This document shows positions 47,637 to 59,043 of a stretch of DNA of 64,000 bases, piece by piece; within the stretch, counting starts at the first letter, position 1, and each line of letters opens with the position of its first letter. The notes beneath the pieces are model-generated. The model did not search any database. It saw nothing but the letters and a program-made list of their open reading frames with translations, and was not told where the DNA came from. The translations under genes and the position numbers were made by a program. This stretch comes from Margaritispora aquatica (lineage: Eukaryota > Ascomycota > Leotiomycetes > Helotiales > Discinellaceae), in the NCBI GenBank assembly GCA_007644065.1, contig VJWN01000021.1:536904-600903 (forward strand), in the 5' to 3' direction.

Positions 47637-48356
47637 TCAAGCTTCGACGGCTTCCTTCTTTGATAGTTTCGACTTCTTCTTCTTGGGCTTCACAGGGCCG
47701 TCGGCTTCTGCTGGCTGAGACGGAATCTCGGGCTCAGCCTTCGTCTTCGACTTCGACTTCGACTTTTTCTTCTTGGAGACAGGCTCTTCGGCGACCTCCT
47801 CAGAAACAACGACATTCTTGCGCTTCCGTGATCCTTTTGCTGGCTTCACCTTCTCATCGTCTGAAGCGGGGGTGTCGACTTCTCCTTCAGCACCAAGGCT
47901 CAGTGCAGCACCTCCATCATCCTCGTCCTCTACATCCTCATCCTCCTCTACTCCAGCAACCACACCCGTCTCTCTCCTCTCCGTCAGCTCCTCCACAGTT
48001 GGGATCTCATGATCACCATCAGCGCCCAACTGCCTCGCCTTGAAGTGCTCAAAATAATGCAACAGAGGCCACAGCCATTGACTCTAGCACCATTGGTCAG
48101 CATCACATCGCATCCCCTGCTGGGGTGATCAACACACCTCTTCACTTTTGCGCGCCTCACTGTTCTTGCCGCCCAATCGGTATCTTTTCTTGAACGCCCT
48201 CAAATCTTTCTTCTCGACTTCACTAAGTTTCTTTCCTTTCGACTTGCCGAAGCGCATGACGGTCTCGCCTGGATTCTCGATGTTGTCGTCTTCGTGGGGT
48301 ATCCATTTTGAGAGGGAGGCTTCAAAGAAGACGCCCTTTTCGGTTTTGGCTTTCAT
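47637..48356 (-). CDS. conserved Lys-rich, probably nuclear protein of unknown function
   Basis: Two exons, 48356-48138 and 48083-47637 (GTGTGT...CTAG, 54 bp); 221 residues from MKAKTEKGVFFEASLSKW. The first half looks structured (ENPGETVMRFGKSKGKKL, DLRAFKKRYRLGGKN, and across the intron SQWLWPLLHYFEHFKARQL). The second half is acidic (EEDEDVEDEDDGG) and ends in basic blocks (RKRKNVVV, SKKKKSKSKSKTK, KPKKKKSKLSKKE) typical of nucleolar or nuclear targeting. The frame is open further upstream but has no earlier ATG; a 5' exon is possible. I do not recognise the family. Confidence 0.7.
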
Positions 48357-49524
48357 TTTTGCGATATCTTTATATTGTACGTGAGCTTGATTTCCTTCGC
48401 AGCCAAACAGAACGGATATTTTTTTGGACAGAAATTGAGGTTGATTTTGATGATAGGGAGGTTGGGAGAAATTCGGGACTAACGACAACAGGGCCTTTTT
48501 TTTTCGCTCGCCTAGCTAGACACGACCTGATCACGGGATATTGGTGGATCCTAGAAGCCTAGGAGCCAATATATTCTCAGGAGTAGACTGAGTCCCTGGA
48601 CAGATGGAATTCATAATAGTAGTACCTTATTCTATAGGTGTGTGAAAGCACCCAGTAGACGACAGCACTAGACCATGTGACTGGCTTAGTCATGATAACC
48701 TGCTAGCCGAGCTAGCACATGACACGAAGGCTCTCGAACGAGTAGATAGGTAGTCTCGTTAGTTTATGAGCTTCGTGCTCAACTCAAGTTAGTAGATAGA
48801 AACTATTTGCTAGTGAGTTTAGTCTTACCTATTCTAATATTCTGAACCTTGTTCAAACCCAAAACCAGATAGTTAGTGAATCATCAGTTTACCCCAGTCG
48901 TCACACTAGACTTTAACGGGCCAAGAAAAATGTATACCAAAAAAACCACTGGTTCAGAACTAGATCCGTTTATACTCTATCATCCCTTTAGAACGAGTGA
49001 GTGTAATAATAGCATATAACGCTAATACCTGTTAACGAATGACACATTAGCAATGTTCGCGTCGTGACTGGACTTCTCAACGTCTCGCAAGCCGCCAACA
49101 GGCGTTTAAGAACCAACTAACAAAAGATGGATGGACGGCACATGGCAAATCGTACAGCCCTATGCATATGTGATTTGTGATGGGCTCGAGAGATACACAA
49201 AACTTTTCCTTGGCACTGCCATGATTCATTCTGTTTCCATTCCTTTCATTCAATACACAGCTCTTGATTCTTCAGCGTCCTTGGCATACATCCGCTCTCG
49301 CTTCCTAGTCGCCGAAACAGACATCTCTATGTTTTTTTTTGGGGGGGGGGGATAACGTGGAAAGACTGGGAATCTACGGAGGTAGGGTTTGATGTCCTGG
49401 AGAGATGCGACTGGCAAGCTTTGAGGGAGCCCTACCTCGGCATATAACTAGGTAGGTTGTAAGTTGCAAGTTTCTCTCGGTTCTGCTGAACCTGCTCCTG
49501 CTTGCAGATGGTATGCGATGGTCG
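48357..49524. other. intergenic
   Basis: Upstream of the Lys-rich gene. Includes a T9G10 homopolymer junction at about 49331-49350. No gene seen. Confidence 0.55.
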
Positions 49525-49969
49525 GTGACCTCCAGACTGGTCAATATACAAGTTAGCTGATTAGCTAACTTATAAGCTACGCCAAGAAGCCTATTAGCTT
49601 AAGATTTAATTTATATTAGTATATAAGCTTCGTTTTCTTATACTGATAAGCTAGCTAATAAGCTAGAGATATTATTTTTAAGGTTTTCGAAGTCTATTTT
49701 TAAGTAAATTTAATAGTTATTTTTAATTTACTCTATATCCCCGTTTTTATTACGTAGTATAATTTTTATTATTCTAGAATAAATCTTTATAAATTTTATA
49801 CTTTAATTTTATACTTTTATACTATTGTTTACCTAATAATAGTTAAGTATATTTTTATAGAATACGCTTTAGCTAGCTTATAAGATTAGTTAGTAAGTAA
49901 GCTAAAAAAAAAAAAAAGGTCTTTCGCTAATGGCTGACTTGCTTGCTTATTGACCACTCTGGTGACCTC
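49525..49969. mobile_element. non-autonomous hAT-type element (MITE) with 8-bp target duplication
   Basis: Element 49533-49961 (429 bp) is flanked on both sides by a perfect GTGACCTC (49525-49532 and 49962-49969). Imperfect terminal inverted repeats of about 35 bp start CAGACTGGTCAATA on the left and, read from the right end, CAGAGTGGTCAATA; they continue as CAAG...TTAGC on both sides. 8-bp duplication with CAG-type termini is the signature of hAT transposons. The interior is very AT-rich, has no coding capacity and includes a poly-A run near 49906, so the copy depends on a transposase elsewhere. Confidence 0.85.
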
Positions 49970-50606
49970 TTTACATTCTTAGTTTGATTCAAAATGTGTA
50001 GAAAAGTGTATGACATTTCGCGTTTCAGTACCTGTTAAATCTTTGTGGTTAATTTCATGCCTTCGACAGAATCCCCAAAACAATTGAGCTCAAGTGAGAT
50101 ATTTCCACCCTTCCCCACACTGTACCTTACAAGTCCCAATGCCTCACATATTCTGGCTTGAGTATGATTATGGCCCAGTTATCACTCCAACCGATTTCCC
50201 GACTGAGATCGGAGTGGGCTGTCTAATGGTGATTCTAATCGAAGTTACTACCTGGTACTGGAAGTCCATAATCCAGCTATCGATTGTCCTCTTGTACGGC
50301 AAGTTCGACCCAGGGTTTCAGCAAAATATCGGGAAATTCTCACTAATTCATACGGCCCCTTACCTGCTGGAGTACGACGCTTGGATTACCTCGTACTCTT
50401 CATCGTTATAGTTTATGGGTTTAGAACGACGGTGGTCAGTCTCATCGGCCTGTCAGTTGGAGATCAAGTAACATCATATAATTCCCCTTGATCCCACTTT
50501 ATTCCTTACTACTTATAGTTTTAGATCAGATTAATCGCTATAGACGTTACTCTAGTAATATATATGGAGCTCTATAGCGGCACAATTTAATTTTAACTTG
50601 TATGTC
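49970..50606. other. intergenic, 3' flank of the MFS gene
   Basis: A 105-codon plus-strand frame at 50094-50411 shows no recognisable motif. AT-rich toward 50600. Confidence 0.5.
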
Positions 50607-52315
50607 TCAGTCGAGGACAAGATCCTTGTTGTCCACCGCCCACTTCTCTGTCGCTGACCTGATCCGTTTTCCAAATATGAAAACAGGAATGCCAAATGCC
50701 GCAATGACACCCGTCACAATAGCACAAATGTTGAGAGCAGAGGCATAACCTAGCTTTGACACAAATTTCGTAACACCGAATGATAATCCAAAAGAAATGA
50801 GACCACGAATGGCACAAATGTTAACCAAGATTGGACCCGCTCGCTCTGGGTAGCTGTCCAAAGAATATGTGTATCCCAAGAGCACGACTGAAATGAAGCC
50901 GAAATATTGAGCACTATAACTGATAACGATTGTCCAGGAAGACCAATCCTGGGGATTTTGACCTGCTCTTCCAAACAATACGCTTGAGATAAGGACGACG
51001 ATAATGGGTATGGAAAGAGGAATCAGTCGGTTCTCAGATTCGGCAATTCCACCCTTTCTCTGGGCAAGCTTGCGAGTCAGGAAATCGCCGCCATATCCAA
51101 GCACTGGTACCATGATTAAAGCAACCGCAATCTGTCCAGTCTGAACGTATCCAAGGCTTGTGAAGGCAAAATTATACGGCGGTTGAACTAGAATGCCAGC
51201 ATATTCTGTAGCCATGACCACGTAAATTCCGAGCACGGCGCTGTTCATCAGGACAACCCAAAGAATGTTAGGGAAGAGGAGACATTGGAACATGTGCTTC
51301 CAACAAGTCAGAAAAGCTTTCCAATCTGCAGGACCGTGGAAAATCTTGATGTCGTCCTTGAGTGACCGTGGTGTGTAGCGAATTAAATCCAGAACGACTC
51401 CATGCTTCGTAGTCACTTGCTCGACACGATCATCCTGACCCGGTCGATGGATGTGAATAACGCCTTCAAAGGCATCCGTAGGGCGGTCGTATCGCGACTC
51501 GGGAACAAAGAGGAAGGAGAGAATTAAAACAAGTCCGCTGACGATTCCAAAAACCCCGTACCACCACTTCCAACCCAAGCTTTGTACCAGATATGTGGAT
51601 GAGATTAAGAGTGAAGCTGTGCCAATGGATTGAATAGCAGAGAACCAAGCTAATTTTCCACTTCTTTCGTGCAAGAAGTAAATCTCCTGAATTATCAAGG
51701 GGCATAATGCCTCGGACTGACCGGCAGCCATTGACAATATGTTTCTCCCGGCAATATGAGAACCGAGAGAGGTGCTACAGGCACACCATATTGATCCTGC
51801 CAGCAGAACCGCTGCTGATGCCAAGAAAACTGGGCGACGACCTACTGCCATAGCCAATGGCATAGCAATGAGGTTTCCAATGCCCATGAAAAGCGTAGGG
51901 TACGTCATGAGATCGTTCACATGGGGGTCGTAGTCGTAACTTGCTAAGATGTTGGTCAGGATTGCACCCATTCCTGAAGTGATGAGGACGGCTGTCATAG
52001 AGACTAATCTTTCGTCAGCTTTCTCAAGTTTCAACAAAATAGGCATCCGAGAACTTACAGAGACTGAGAGTGAGAGTTATCAGCCATTTTCGCCATTGCG
52101 GGAGGTTAAGAGGGTCTGTAATTGGAATTGTAAGCTGCGAACTACCTTAGTCCTGGACTTAGCATTTACACACCTTTGGGATCTGGAGAAGGTGTTGGAA
52201 TTAGAATGAGATCATCTGTGTCAACGAGTCGAACAGTGCCAACGACTTCGTGAAGTATGGGCTTCTTGTCGGCCAACTCCTCATGGCCACAGAAAGCCTT
52301 GTCTTTGGAATCCAT
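50607..52315 (-). CDS. MFS transporter, cluster gene 1
   Basis: Three exons: 52315-52174, 52115-52059 and 52003-50607; 531 residues. Major facilitator with about 12 transmembrane helices. The cytoplasmic N-terminus contains the fungal DHA1-type lead-in DPLNLPQWRKWL just before the first helix. Loop 2-3 has MAVGRRPVFL, a variant of the MFS G-x-x-x-D/G-R-x-G-R-R/K motif, and the sixth helix region is followed by FLFVPESRYDRP. An inter-domain loop (about residues 240-320) links to the C-terminal six helices. Introns are GTGTGT...ACAG and GTAAGT...TTAG, both in frame. A start at 52046 would begin inside intron 2. It is divergent from the Zn2Cys6 gene and probably exports or imports the cluster's substrate. 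Confidence 0.93.
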
Positions 52316-52950
52316 ATTTAATATTTGATGCTCGATATTGGTTGCTGGCCTTGAAAGTTAGAATAGAATCAAGACTGAAAATATACCTCCTACTTTATAG
52401 ATGCCAGCGTCGGCTTCTGGACCAAATAGAATGGAGTGAGCTCTCGCCTGAGTCTAAGTTCAAGCAGCTGTGTTTACCCCACATATTGAAAACAAGGTCC
52501 CTAAGCCACGATGGGGAAAAAATGGAGTACTTTGCTTGGGGTCGGACATGGTGTTTGCTACTTGCTACTACTTTGGTCATGCTCGCGAAACTACTCATAC
52601 TTGTGGATCACACAAAGGTCAGCAAGCGGGTACATACTCGCCCGAGCTCGGCCGCGATCAAACACCGGAGGAGCGGGGGTGGGTTGGGGATAGAGTGGGG
52701 GAGGAAGTAGACAAGCGTTCGGGAGGAATGTGGATGATTCAGAAAAAGTCATGAGTGGAAAGCTTCACATAGCGAGTAAGTGTCTGTTTTAATGTTACCA
52801 CAGTAATTTCCCCGCACTCCGCCCCGGCTCCGATCCTTCGTTTCTCCGCTTCATTATACCCCACTTCGACCAGCATCATTCTTGTCCATGTTCTCCTAAT
52901 CCAACTGCTACACATTGGAGTCCCTATTCTAAATCTTTTGGTTGAAGCTC
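52316..52950. promoter_or_regulatory. divergent promoter of MFS transporter and Zn2Cys6 regulator
   Basis: 635 bp. An 18-bp sequence shared with the other divergent promoter of the cluster lies in the centre (52637-52654), followed by a G-rich stretch (52664-52710). C/T-rich sequence precedes the regulator ATG. Confidence 0.7.
52637..52654. promoter_or_regulatory. candidate Zn2Cys6 operator, copy 1
   Basis: CTCGCCCGAGCTCGGCCG, containing the perfect palindrome CCGAGCTCGG, that is CCG-N4-CGG. Identical 18 bp recur at 56559-56576. Zn2Cys6 dimers bind paired CGG/CCG triplets with fixed spacing. It lies about 322 bp from the MFS start and 297 bp from the regulator start. Confidence 0.65.
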
Positions 52951-55165
52951 ATGCCCAATTTGTTCAACATGTCACACGTTAGGGACACTCAGCGCCTTCC
53001 ACGTAGTTGTACTACATGCTCGAAACGGAAGATCAAGTGTTCCAAGAGCATTCCATGTACTGCATGTGTTCGTCGGGGAGAATCTCATTCATGTGCGAGA
53101 GAGCTTGTGCGCGTGAATGGCAAGTTTGCTATGTGAGCTATGGCTCCCCTGCTTCGCGGTGAAGGTGGGCTTTGCTGATATCAATGATTTTGCAGAGCTG
53201 TAGATGCCAACTCACCATCGTCTAATGATGGCCATCGATCTCATAGCTTGGAAGATGAGAACAAGGGCCTACTTTCTAGGATTCAACATCTTGAGGCTCT
53301 GCTCTTGCAGAAAGAGAATGGAGCTATTCTCAGGAGCCCCAGTGTTCTGAAATCGATATCAGAGGCCGAAGTATGCATGCCAAAAGATAATATTCTGTCG
53401 ACCTTTCAGGATTTGCATGTTATCTCCCCACTTACATCAATTCCTCAAGGATACAAAAAGGAGAACGGGTCAAGCGATCGTCTGCTGTCAATCCTGCCAG
53501 TTCGAGAGTCAAGTGACAAAATTGTCCGATTCTCTTTAGAGTCCTTGGGCTGGATTCACTGTGCCTTGAATGCACCACGTTTCATCGAAAAGCACGGGCA
53601 GTTTTGGGATTCTTTGAATGCCCAGAGTCTCCACGTGCTAGATGATCATAGATGGATGGCATTGTACCTAAGTGTTCTTTGTGTACGTTCACAAGATGTC
53701 CCTGAAATCTCACTACTAAAGAAGCCAGGTTGGGGTTTATTTCATGGAAGAGAACGAAGTCTACCAGCTACAGTTTCTCCATGAAGGATATTCAGGTCGA
53801 GCTGCGGATCCGGTGATGCAAACTGCGCACCAAATTTCCTGGGTGCTGTATAATGCCGTACTGCAAGAGCTCGAGAACGCAGACTACCTAGGTACCCCTT
53901 CTCTATTTACAGTGCAGACACTTACAGTATTGTCACTTGTTCATCAAAACTTCGGGCAGGTGGAGAGAAAATACACTCTCCTAGGAGTGGCGATTAGTAC
54001 AGCCAAAGCGTTGGGTATGGACCGCCTCGGACGCGAGCACACAATTGTAGATCGAGAAATGACATCAGCTTACTGGGTGGATCGCAAAGATCGCGAGCTG
54101 GGGAGAAGATTATGGTGGACTTTAGTAATATGTGATTGGTAAGATAAAGAAAGCATTTTATTTCAACCAATATTTACAAATGTTAGGATAATTATATCTA
54201 GTCGGTCGTGCTCAATTCTGCCTGGCTCTTTCAGTAGTGCGCTTTCCATTGAAGAAGACCAAACCCATCAAGATATTGTACTGGGGTCCTTCGGAAAGCT
54301 AGGCAAAGCCATTTCTCCATTAGCATACCATCTTGCTGCCGCACGAATTGCGTCCATAATTAGTCCATACAGAAACCACAACCTCGATATTACCACCGAA
54401 AGAATTTCGAAAACACTTGAGGAGCTTGACAAATTCTTCCATACACTACCTGAACATCTCATTTCCGATACCGATCTTCCACTTTCAGAAGGAGGCAAAG
54501 TATCACAAGTCAAAACGCAGCAAGCTTTGCTTATGCTCCTTTTAGATGTCTGTCGTGTCAACCTATGTTTGGTAGCTTTACCAATAATACTTGATCGTGG
54601 AGAAGATCTGGAAAACTTTCTCTGGCGCGGTCGCAATGCTGCATTCAGCCTCGTAAGCCAATGGCAAAACGAGAACGGCAGCTATTTCCGAAAAGCTTGG
54701 GGTCCAATGGCAGCCATCTTGTCTGCGGGCATCTATCTTATGGTAGATCTCATATGCTTGCGGATGGCAAAGTCTGCCTCGGATATAGAGGAGATACTAG
54801 GTAAAGTAGCATTCGTCTTGCACATTCTTGAAAATGATGCCAGGCACCTGGATAATGGCAGCAGAGTGCTACGCCACTTCGTTGGAGTTTTTAAATCGTG
54901 GCGGGTCGACCGAGTGGTTGATAAAGCTTGCATTTTTCAGATTATGGCTTCGGCAGCAATGACACAAAAAGCTGTTGTTGGGGACACAAGTGAAATAGTT
55001 GAACAGCAAACTGCATCTATACTTGATGACAAACCTCTCGAAGTCGATGGATCATACGGTCTGGACTTACAATTTCCGCTACACTTTAACGATCTCGCAT
55101 TCGATTTCTTTCAGCCAGTATCATATGTTACTTCAGACTGGGCTGCAAGCATTCTTCAAGAATAA
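52951..55165 (+). CDS. Zn2Cys6 fungal transcription factor, cluster gene 2
   Basis: Four exons: 52951-53132, 53196-53682, 53729-54138 and 54187-55165; 685 residues. The N-terminal binuclear zinc cluster is RSCTTCSKRKIKCSKSIPC then TACVRRGESHSC, all six Cys present. A short coiled coil follows (LLSRIQHLEALLLQKE). The rest is a fungal-specific TF domain: VYFMEENEVYQLQF, LGVAISTAKALGMDRLG, DRELGRRLWWTLVICDW. All three introns restore frame, and the third joins CDW to IIISSRSCSI, both family-like. It lacks a strong upstream ATG; MPNLFNMSHVRD is the first. It is divergent from the MFS gene and is the likely pathway-specific regulator. Confidence 0.92.
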
Positions 55166-55231
55166 TTATCGCTGAAGCTGCAATACCTCACTTGGTCAAA
55201 TCTTGTATGCGAATAAAACATGCTATTGAGC

Positions 55232-56323
55232 TTAATAAGGAATTGCACCAGCTAGCTTCAACAATACTTCGGTTTCAACCAATTCTGTCACTGGCCACTC
55301 TCTGTCCAATGGGTCAGGCACCTCTTTTCCATCAACCTTGATCTTGGCCCCTCCATGAGTGTACAAATTGCAATGGGGCCAGTGCGTTGTTGTCTGTCTC
55401 TTGTCAAACATTCCCTTCTTCAAAATGGCATCCTCTGAAGTCATCCAGCTCGCAGGCGTGTACGTGGCATATATCAACGACCTAATTTTATCACTGTCTC
55501 CGAACTTCGCCCAATGAACCTCTCGGGAGTCCCACATGATCAGATCACCAGGCTCAGCACAAACTTTTACAAGTTCGCAACCCTTACTGCGGTACCAAGC
55601 GAGGTTTTCTTGTGTAAAAGGATGGAAGTCCTGGTGCTTTGCCGTTCGCCATGGCGTTGGGCCCGAGACGGGATTCTCCTGGAAGAATTCATTGAACAGT
55701 GGAGCGGATTTCCTCATCACCAAAAGGCCGCCATCTTCTGATCCCGCGTCAGAGAGCTGAATAATTCCTTGCACGCAAGCAAGACCTCTCTTCTCCGGAG
55801 CTTGATCGCAATGGGGCCATGCCTGGGAGTCATATTCTCCAGCAATTGATTGAGGTAAGGTGATGTTGACTGTGTCGAAAGAAACGAGAAGCTCATCTGT
55901 ACCCCATAGCTTTGCAAATGGCGCGATAACACCGGGCTCGCTGCATATTGGATTAGTTCATGTCTTTTCAAACTTAGAAGATTTAGCATACCATCGAGCA
56001 TCCCAAACATATTTTTCATGTGCAGCGGCAAAATGTAGATACATGCCTCCTTTCCAGTTTTGGGGCACATTCTCTTTCTTCCATGTTGATTTATCGTTAC
56101 GATCAAATCCAAGGTTGAATCCCTCCAGCCAAGTCAGAGCATCAGATTGATACTTGGCTGCCTTGTCAGCGGTAATAGCACCTTTAATCACCACATAACC
56201 ATCACGATAGAAATCATCTCGCCAATCTCCGTATGAAGCAGATACTGGGCCATTGACCAAGCCTTTGGCTGAAGAAATTTGCATCTCTGCTGATGGGGGG
56301 GTTGGAAGACGTGAAGGTGCCAT
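55232..56323 (-). CDS. phytanoyl-CoA dioxygenase (PhyH) family Fe(II)/2-oxoglutarate oxygenase, cluster gene 3
   Basis: Two exons, 56323-55992 and 55940-55232 (GTATGC...GCAG, 51 bp); 346 residues. Jelly-roll oxygenase: the first metal motif WPHCDQ (H-x-D, about residue 153) and the distal His in DSREVHW (about 253) form the 2-His-1-carboxylate site, with RSLIYATYTPASWM after it holding the Arg that would bind 2-oxoglutarate. An N-terminal DFYRDGYVVIKGAI is a PhyH hallmark. Fungal PhyH proteins hydroxylate or desaturate diverse small molecules; the substrate is unknown. It is convergent with the regulator (stops 66 bp apart) and divergent from the CocE hydrolase. Confidence 0.9.
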
Positions 56324-56884
56324 AGTCAAGATGATTTGATGATTGAGTCGAATTGAGATGTGGTTTGCCCTGAGGTATGACCGATTGAAGTTTTAGCTAG
56401 GAGTTCATATACTACATAAGATTTCGGTACACCACGCCTAATTATTCGAAACCAAGAAGAAGTCGGCAAATCGCTTGATGTCCTACTCTGCTCTAGCAAA
56501 CTTTTCTCACTCGTGTTCCAGCTGTAGCATTGGTGGGTTGTGGTGCCTGGAAGGTGAGCTCGCCCGAGCTCGGCCGACACCAGTAAAGTAAAAGAAATAC
56601 AAGTACGAGATCCTGGGCTGACTCGCTATAGTTTCCGGGGTGGAGGTGGAAAGCGGAGTTGTGGAGATGATCGGGTTATACGACAGGCCCAACAGCGTGA
56701 ATTCAATGAATCCAACTATTCCGATGTGGAGGGAGGGTATTGGAGCCACCAGGAGCTCCATACTATTGCCGAGGTTTAGGTGGAACGAAAGGGGGCTTAC
56801 TTTAAGTGTGAAGTATCTTCGTGTAATCGTCATATCCAACTCCCACATGAACAAAGTTCTAATTCCATATTCACTTTGTTCAAT
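56324..56884. promoter_or_regulatory. divergent promoter of PhyH and CocE genes
   Basis: 561 bp with the second copy of the shared 18-bp element in its centre, next to several GGGGTGG/GGAGG runs that resemble those in the first divergent promoter. Confidence 0.7.
56559..56576. promoter_or_regulatory. candidate Zn2Cys6 operator, copy 2
   Basis: Same 18 bp as at 52637-52654, in the same orientation, with the CCG-N4-CGG palindrome. It is 236 bp from the PhyH start and 309 bp from the CocE start. Confidence 0.65.
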
Positions 56885-58660
56885 ATGCCTTCTCCAGTCC
56901 AGCCAGCTTCACAACCAATTCTCAAGCCCAAAGAAGGGTACAACAACTACCGCCCTTTGAACCCATCCTCAACAATTCTACCACAAGGATACAAGCAATG
57001 CCTAACCTCACTGCCACTTCCAATCCCTATTCATGTTCAATATGATATACCAATTACGGTTCGCGATGGTGCCACTCTTTATGCCGACGTATATTTGCCA
57101 TCACCCTCGCCAAAGCCGGTCTCCGCAATCGTTGCATGGTCGCCATACGGCAAAACTTTCAACGGTATTTCTATGTTGTCTCATCTTCCATGGAATTTGG
57201 GTATTCCTCCTGGGACTCTTTCTGGTCTTGAGAAATTTGAAGGACCTGATCCAGCAGTATTCTGTGCCAAAGGCTTTGCTGTTGTGCATGTTGACTCACG
57301 CGGATGCGGGCACTCTGATGGAAATATTGCGATTATGGGACGCCAAGAAGCGGAAGATGGTTATGATGTTATTGAAGCACTTGCCAAGATGGACTGGTGT
57401 AGTGGAAGCATTGGACTCGCTGGTAATTCGCATCTGGCTATCATTCAGTGGTTCATCGCGGCCATGAACCCACCGAGTCTGAAGGCTATAGCTCCCTGGG
57501 AAGCCTGTGGCGATTTGTATCGCGAGCAGTTTGTTCGCGGTGGGATTTTTGACGCCGGGTTGTTTGATTTCATTATCAAAACCAACATTCGAGGCAACTC
57601 CGCCATTGAAGACTTCAAGGCAAATTACGAGCAAAATCCAAAGGCTGACGCTGCATATTGGAAAGACAAGAGAGCGGATATTGATAAAATCACAATTCCT
57701 ACCTTTATCAGCGCGAGTTACACAAGTTTTGTGCACACCATGGGATCTATCAGAGGCTGGCTTCAGGTGGACTCACCCCATAAGTGGCTAAGGATTTGCC
57801 CTTGGCAGGAATGGTACGACCTTTGGAATTGCGTGGAGTCGAGTGAGGAATTAGCAGCCTTTTTTGACAGGTTCCTGAACGCTAAAGATAACAAATTCGA
57901 GGAAACCCCAAGAGTGAGGTTGTGTCTGCTACGCTTTACCCAAGACCCCATCATTGATATCGTCGAGGAAGATTTTCCCATCCCTCGGACAGAGTACAAG
58001 AAGCTTTACTTCTCACCTGACAATAAATTAGCCTTTGTGGCGCCTTCTGATAGCTCAATTGTGTCCTACAACTCCGAGAAGTACCTCGACTGTGCGGGCT
58101 TCACATACACATTCTCAGAAACCACTCGCCTGGCAGGGCTTCCCAAAGCGGTCGTATACGTCTCGTGTCCCCATTCCAAAGACTTGGACATCTACGTTAT
58201 CATCCGCAAGCTCTCCAAAACAGGAGAAAGACTTCTCAATCTCAATATTCCTTGGTCCTCCATCGCCGAGCACTGCGCATTCCCGGATCAGATCGAGAAG
58301 ATTCCCAAGCGGAATGTCAATAATCTCATGTTTCATGGTGGCTCGTTCGGGATGTTGAGAGCATCGAGGAGGAGAATTGACGAGAAAAGGAGTATTCACG
58401 AGAACTATCCTTTTCATACGCATGACAGGGATGAATTTGTGTCCGAGGGAGAAGTTGTGCGATTGGAAATTGGTATCTGGGCAATGGGGGTGCAGTATGA
58501 GCCTGGTGAAAGTGTACGGGTTGAGGTTCATGGTACAAATCCTACCCTAAGGGGTGAGTTTGCCAGTGGAAATCCATTTGAAAGTTTGGCTTCAAAAGGT
58601 ACGCATCGGGTGCATATTGGTGGTGATACAGCGAGTCATATAGTTCTGCCTTTTATCTAG
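56885..58660 (+). CDS. CocE/NonD-type alpha/beta hydrolase (X-Pro peptidase-like), cluster gene 4
   Basis: Intronless, 591 residues from MPSPVQPASQP. The fold is alpha/beta hydrolase plus a C-terminal jelly roll (PepX_C): the N-terminal part has VRDGATLYADVYLP and AIVAWSPYGKT, HVDSRGCGHSDG, then the nucleophile elbow GLAGNSHLAIIQW with Ser at about 182. The C-terminal domain includes YVSCPHSKDLDIYVIIRKL and EVVRLEIGIWAMGVQYEPGESVRVEVHG, as in CocE and related acyl-peptide/ester hydrolases. The frame is open upstream to 56780, but the added 35 residues are of odd composition. Likely cleaves an ester or amide; target unknown. It sits at the end of the cluster and shares its promoter with PhyH. 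Confidence 0.92.
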   Translation: MPSPVQPASQPILKPKEGYNNYRPLNPSSTILPQGYKQCLTSLPLPIPIHVQYDIPITVRDGATLYADVYLPSPSPKPVSAIVAWSPYGKTFNGISMLSHLPWNLGIPPGTLSGLEKFEGPDPAVFCAKGFAVVHVDSRGCGHSDGNIAIMGRQEAEDGYDVIEALAKMDWCSGSIGLAGNSHLAIIQWFIAAMNPPSLKAIAPWEACGDLYREQFVRGGIFDAGLFDFIIKTNIRGNSAIEDFKANYEQNPKADAAYWKDKRADIDKITIPTFISASYTSFVHTMGSIRGWLQVDSPHKWLRICPWQEWYDLWNCVESSEELAAFFDRFLNAKDNKFEETPRVRLCLLRFTQDPIIDIVEEDFPIPRTEYKKLYFSPDNKLAFVAPSDSSIVSYNSEKYLDCAGFTYTFSETTRLAGLPKAVVYVSCPHSKDLDIYVIIRKLSKTGERLLNLNIPWSSIAEHCAFPDQIEKIPKRNVNNLMFHGGSFGMLRASRRRIDEKRSIHENYPFHTHDRDEFVSEGEVVRLEIGIWAMGVQYEPGESVRVEVHGTNPTLRGEFASGNPFESLASKGTHRVHIGGDTASHIVLPFI

Positions 58661-59043
58661 AGGGCTATGGAATAGAACTTTTAGGGGTTTAAATTGAGTT
58701 TATTTAGTATATATGGGAATGTATCGAATTGTGAATACAAATTCAAGGAATATAGTCCCCGAGGAGGCTTCTGCTCGGGCAAAAGATATACCTAATTTAT
58801 AATTCACAAATCATTTGTTTCGGAATCCTACAACAAAAAGGTTTTTTTTAGGCGGGTGTACTTGATCTCGACGCTTTCAAATACCTATGTTTGACAAGGC
58901 TTATAATCGGAGCTAGGTTAGATTCTTAGCCGCATGTTTGCTTTAGTCATTGCTAAGGTTGTACGAATAAGTTGATACTCCACGATTTTGGTCTTTGATT
59001 TCCTTCACGCCACGTATATTCCCCCCTCCAAATCATCCTTGTG
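58661..59043. other. intergenic
   Basis: 3' flank of the CocE gene. The last part may be further decayed sequence of the ERG4 relic, but I could not recognise it. Confidence 0.55.

Noticed and set aside
51466..51705. Small minus-strand frame within the MFS gene
   Set aside because: Alternate-frame shadow of the transporter.
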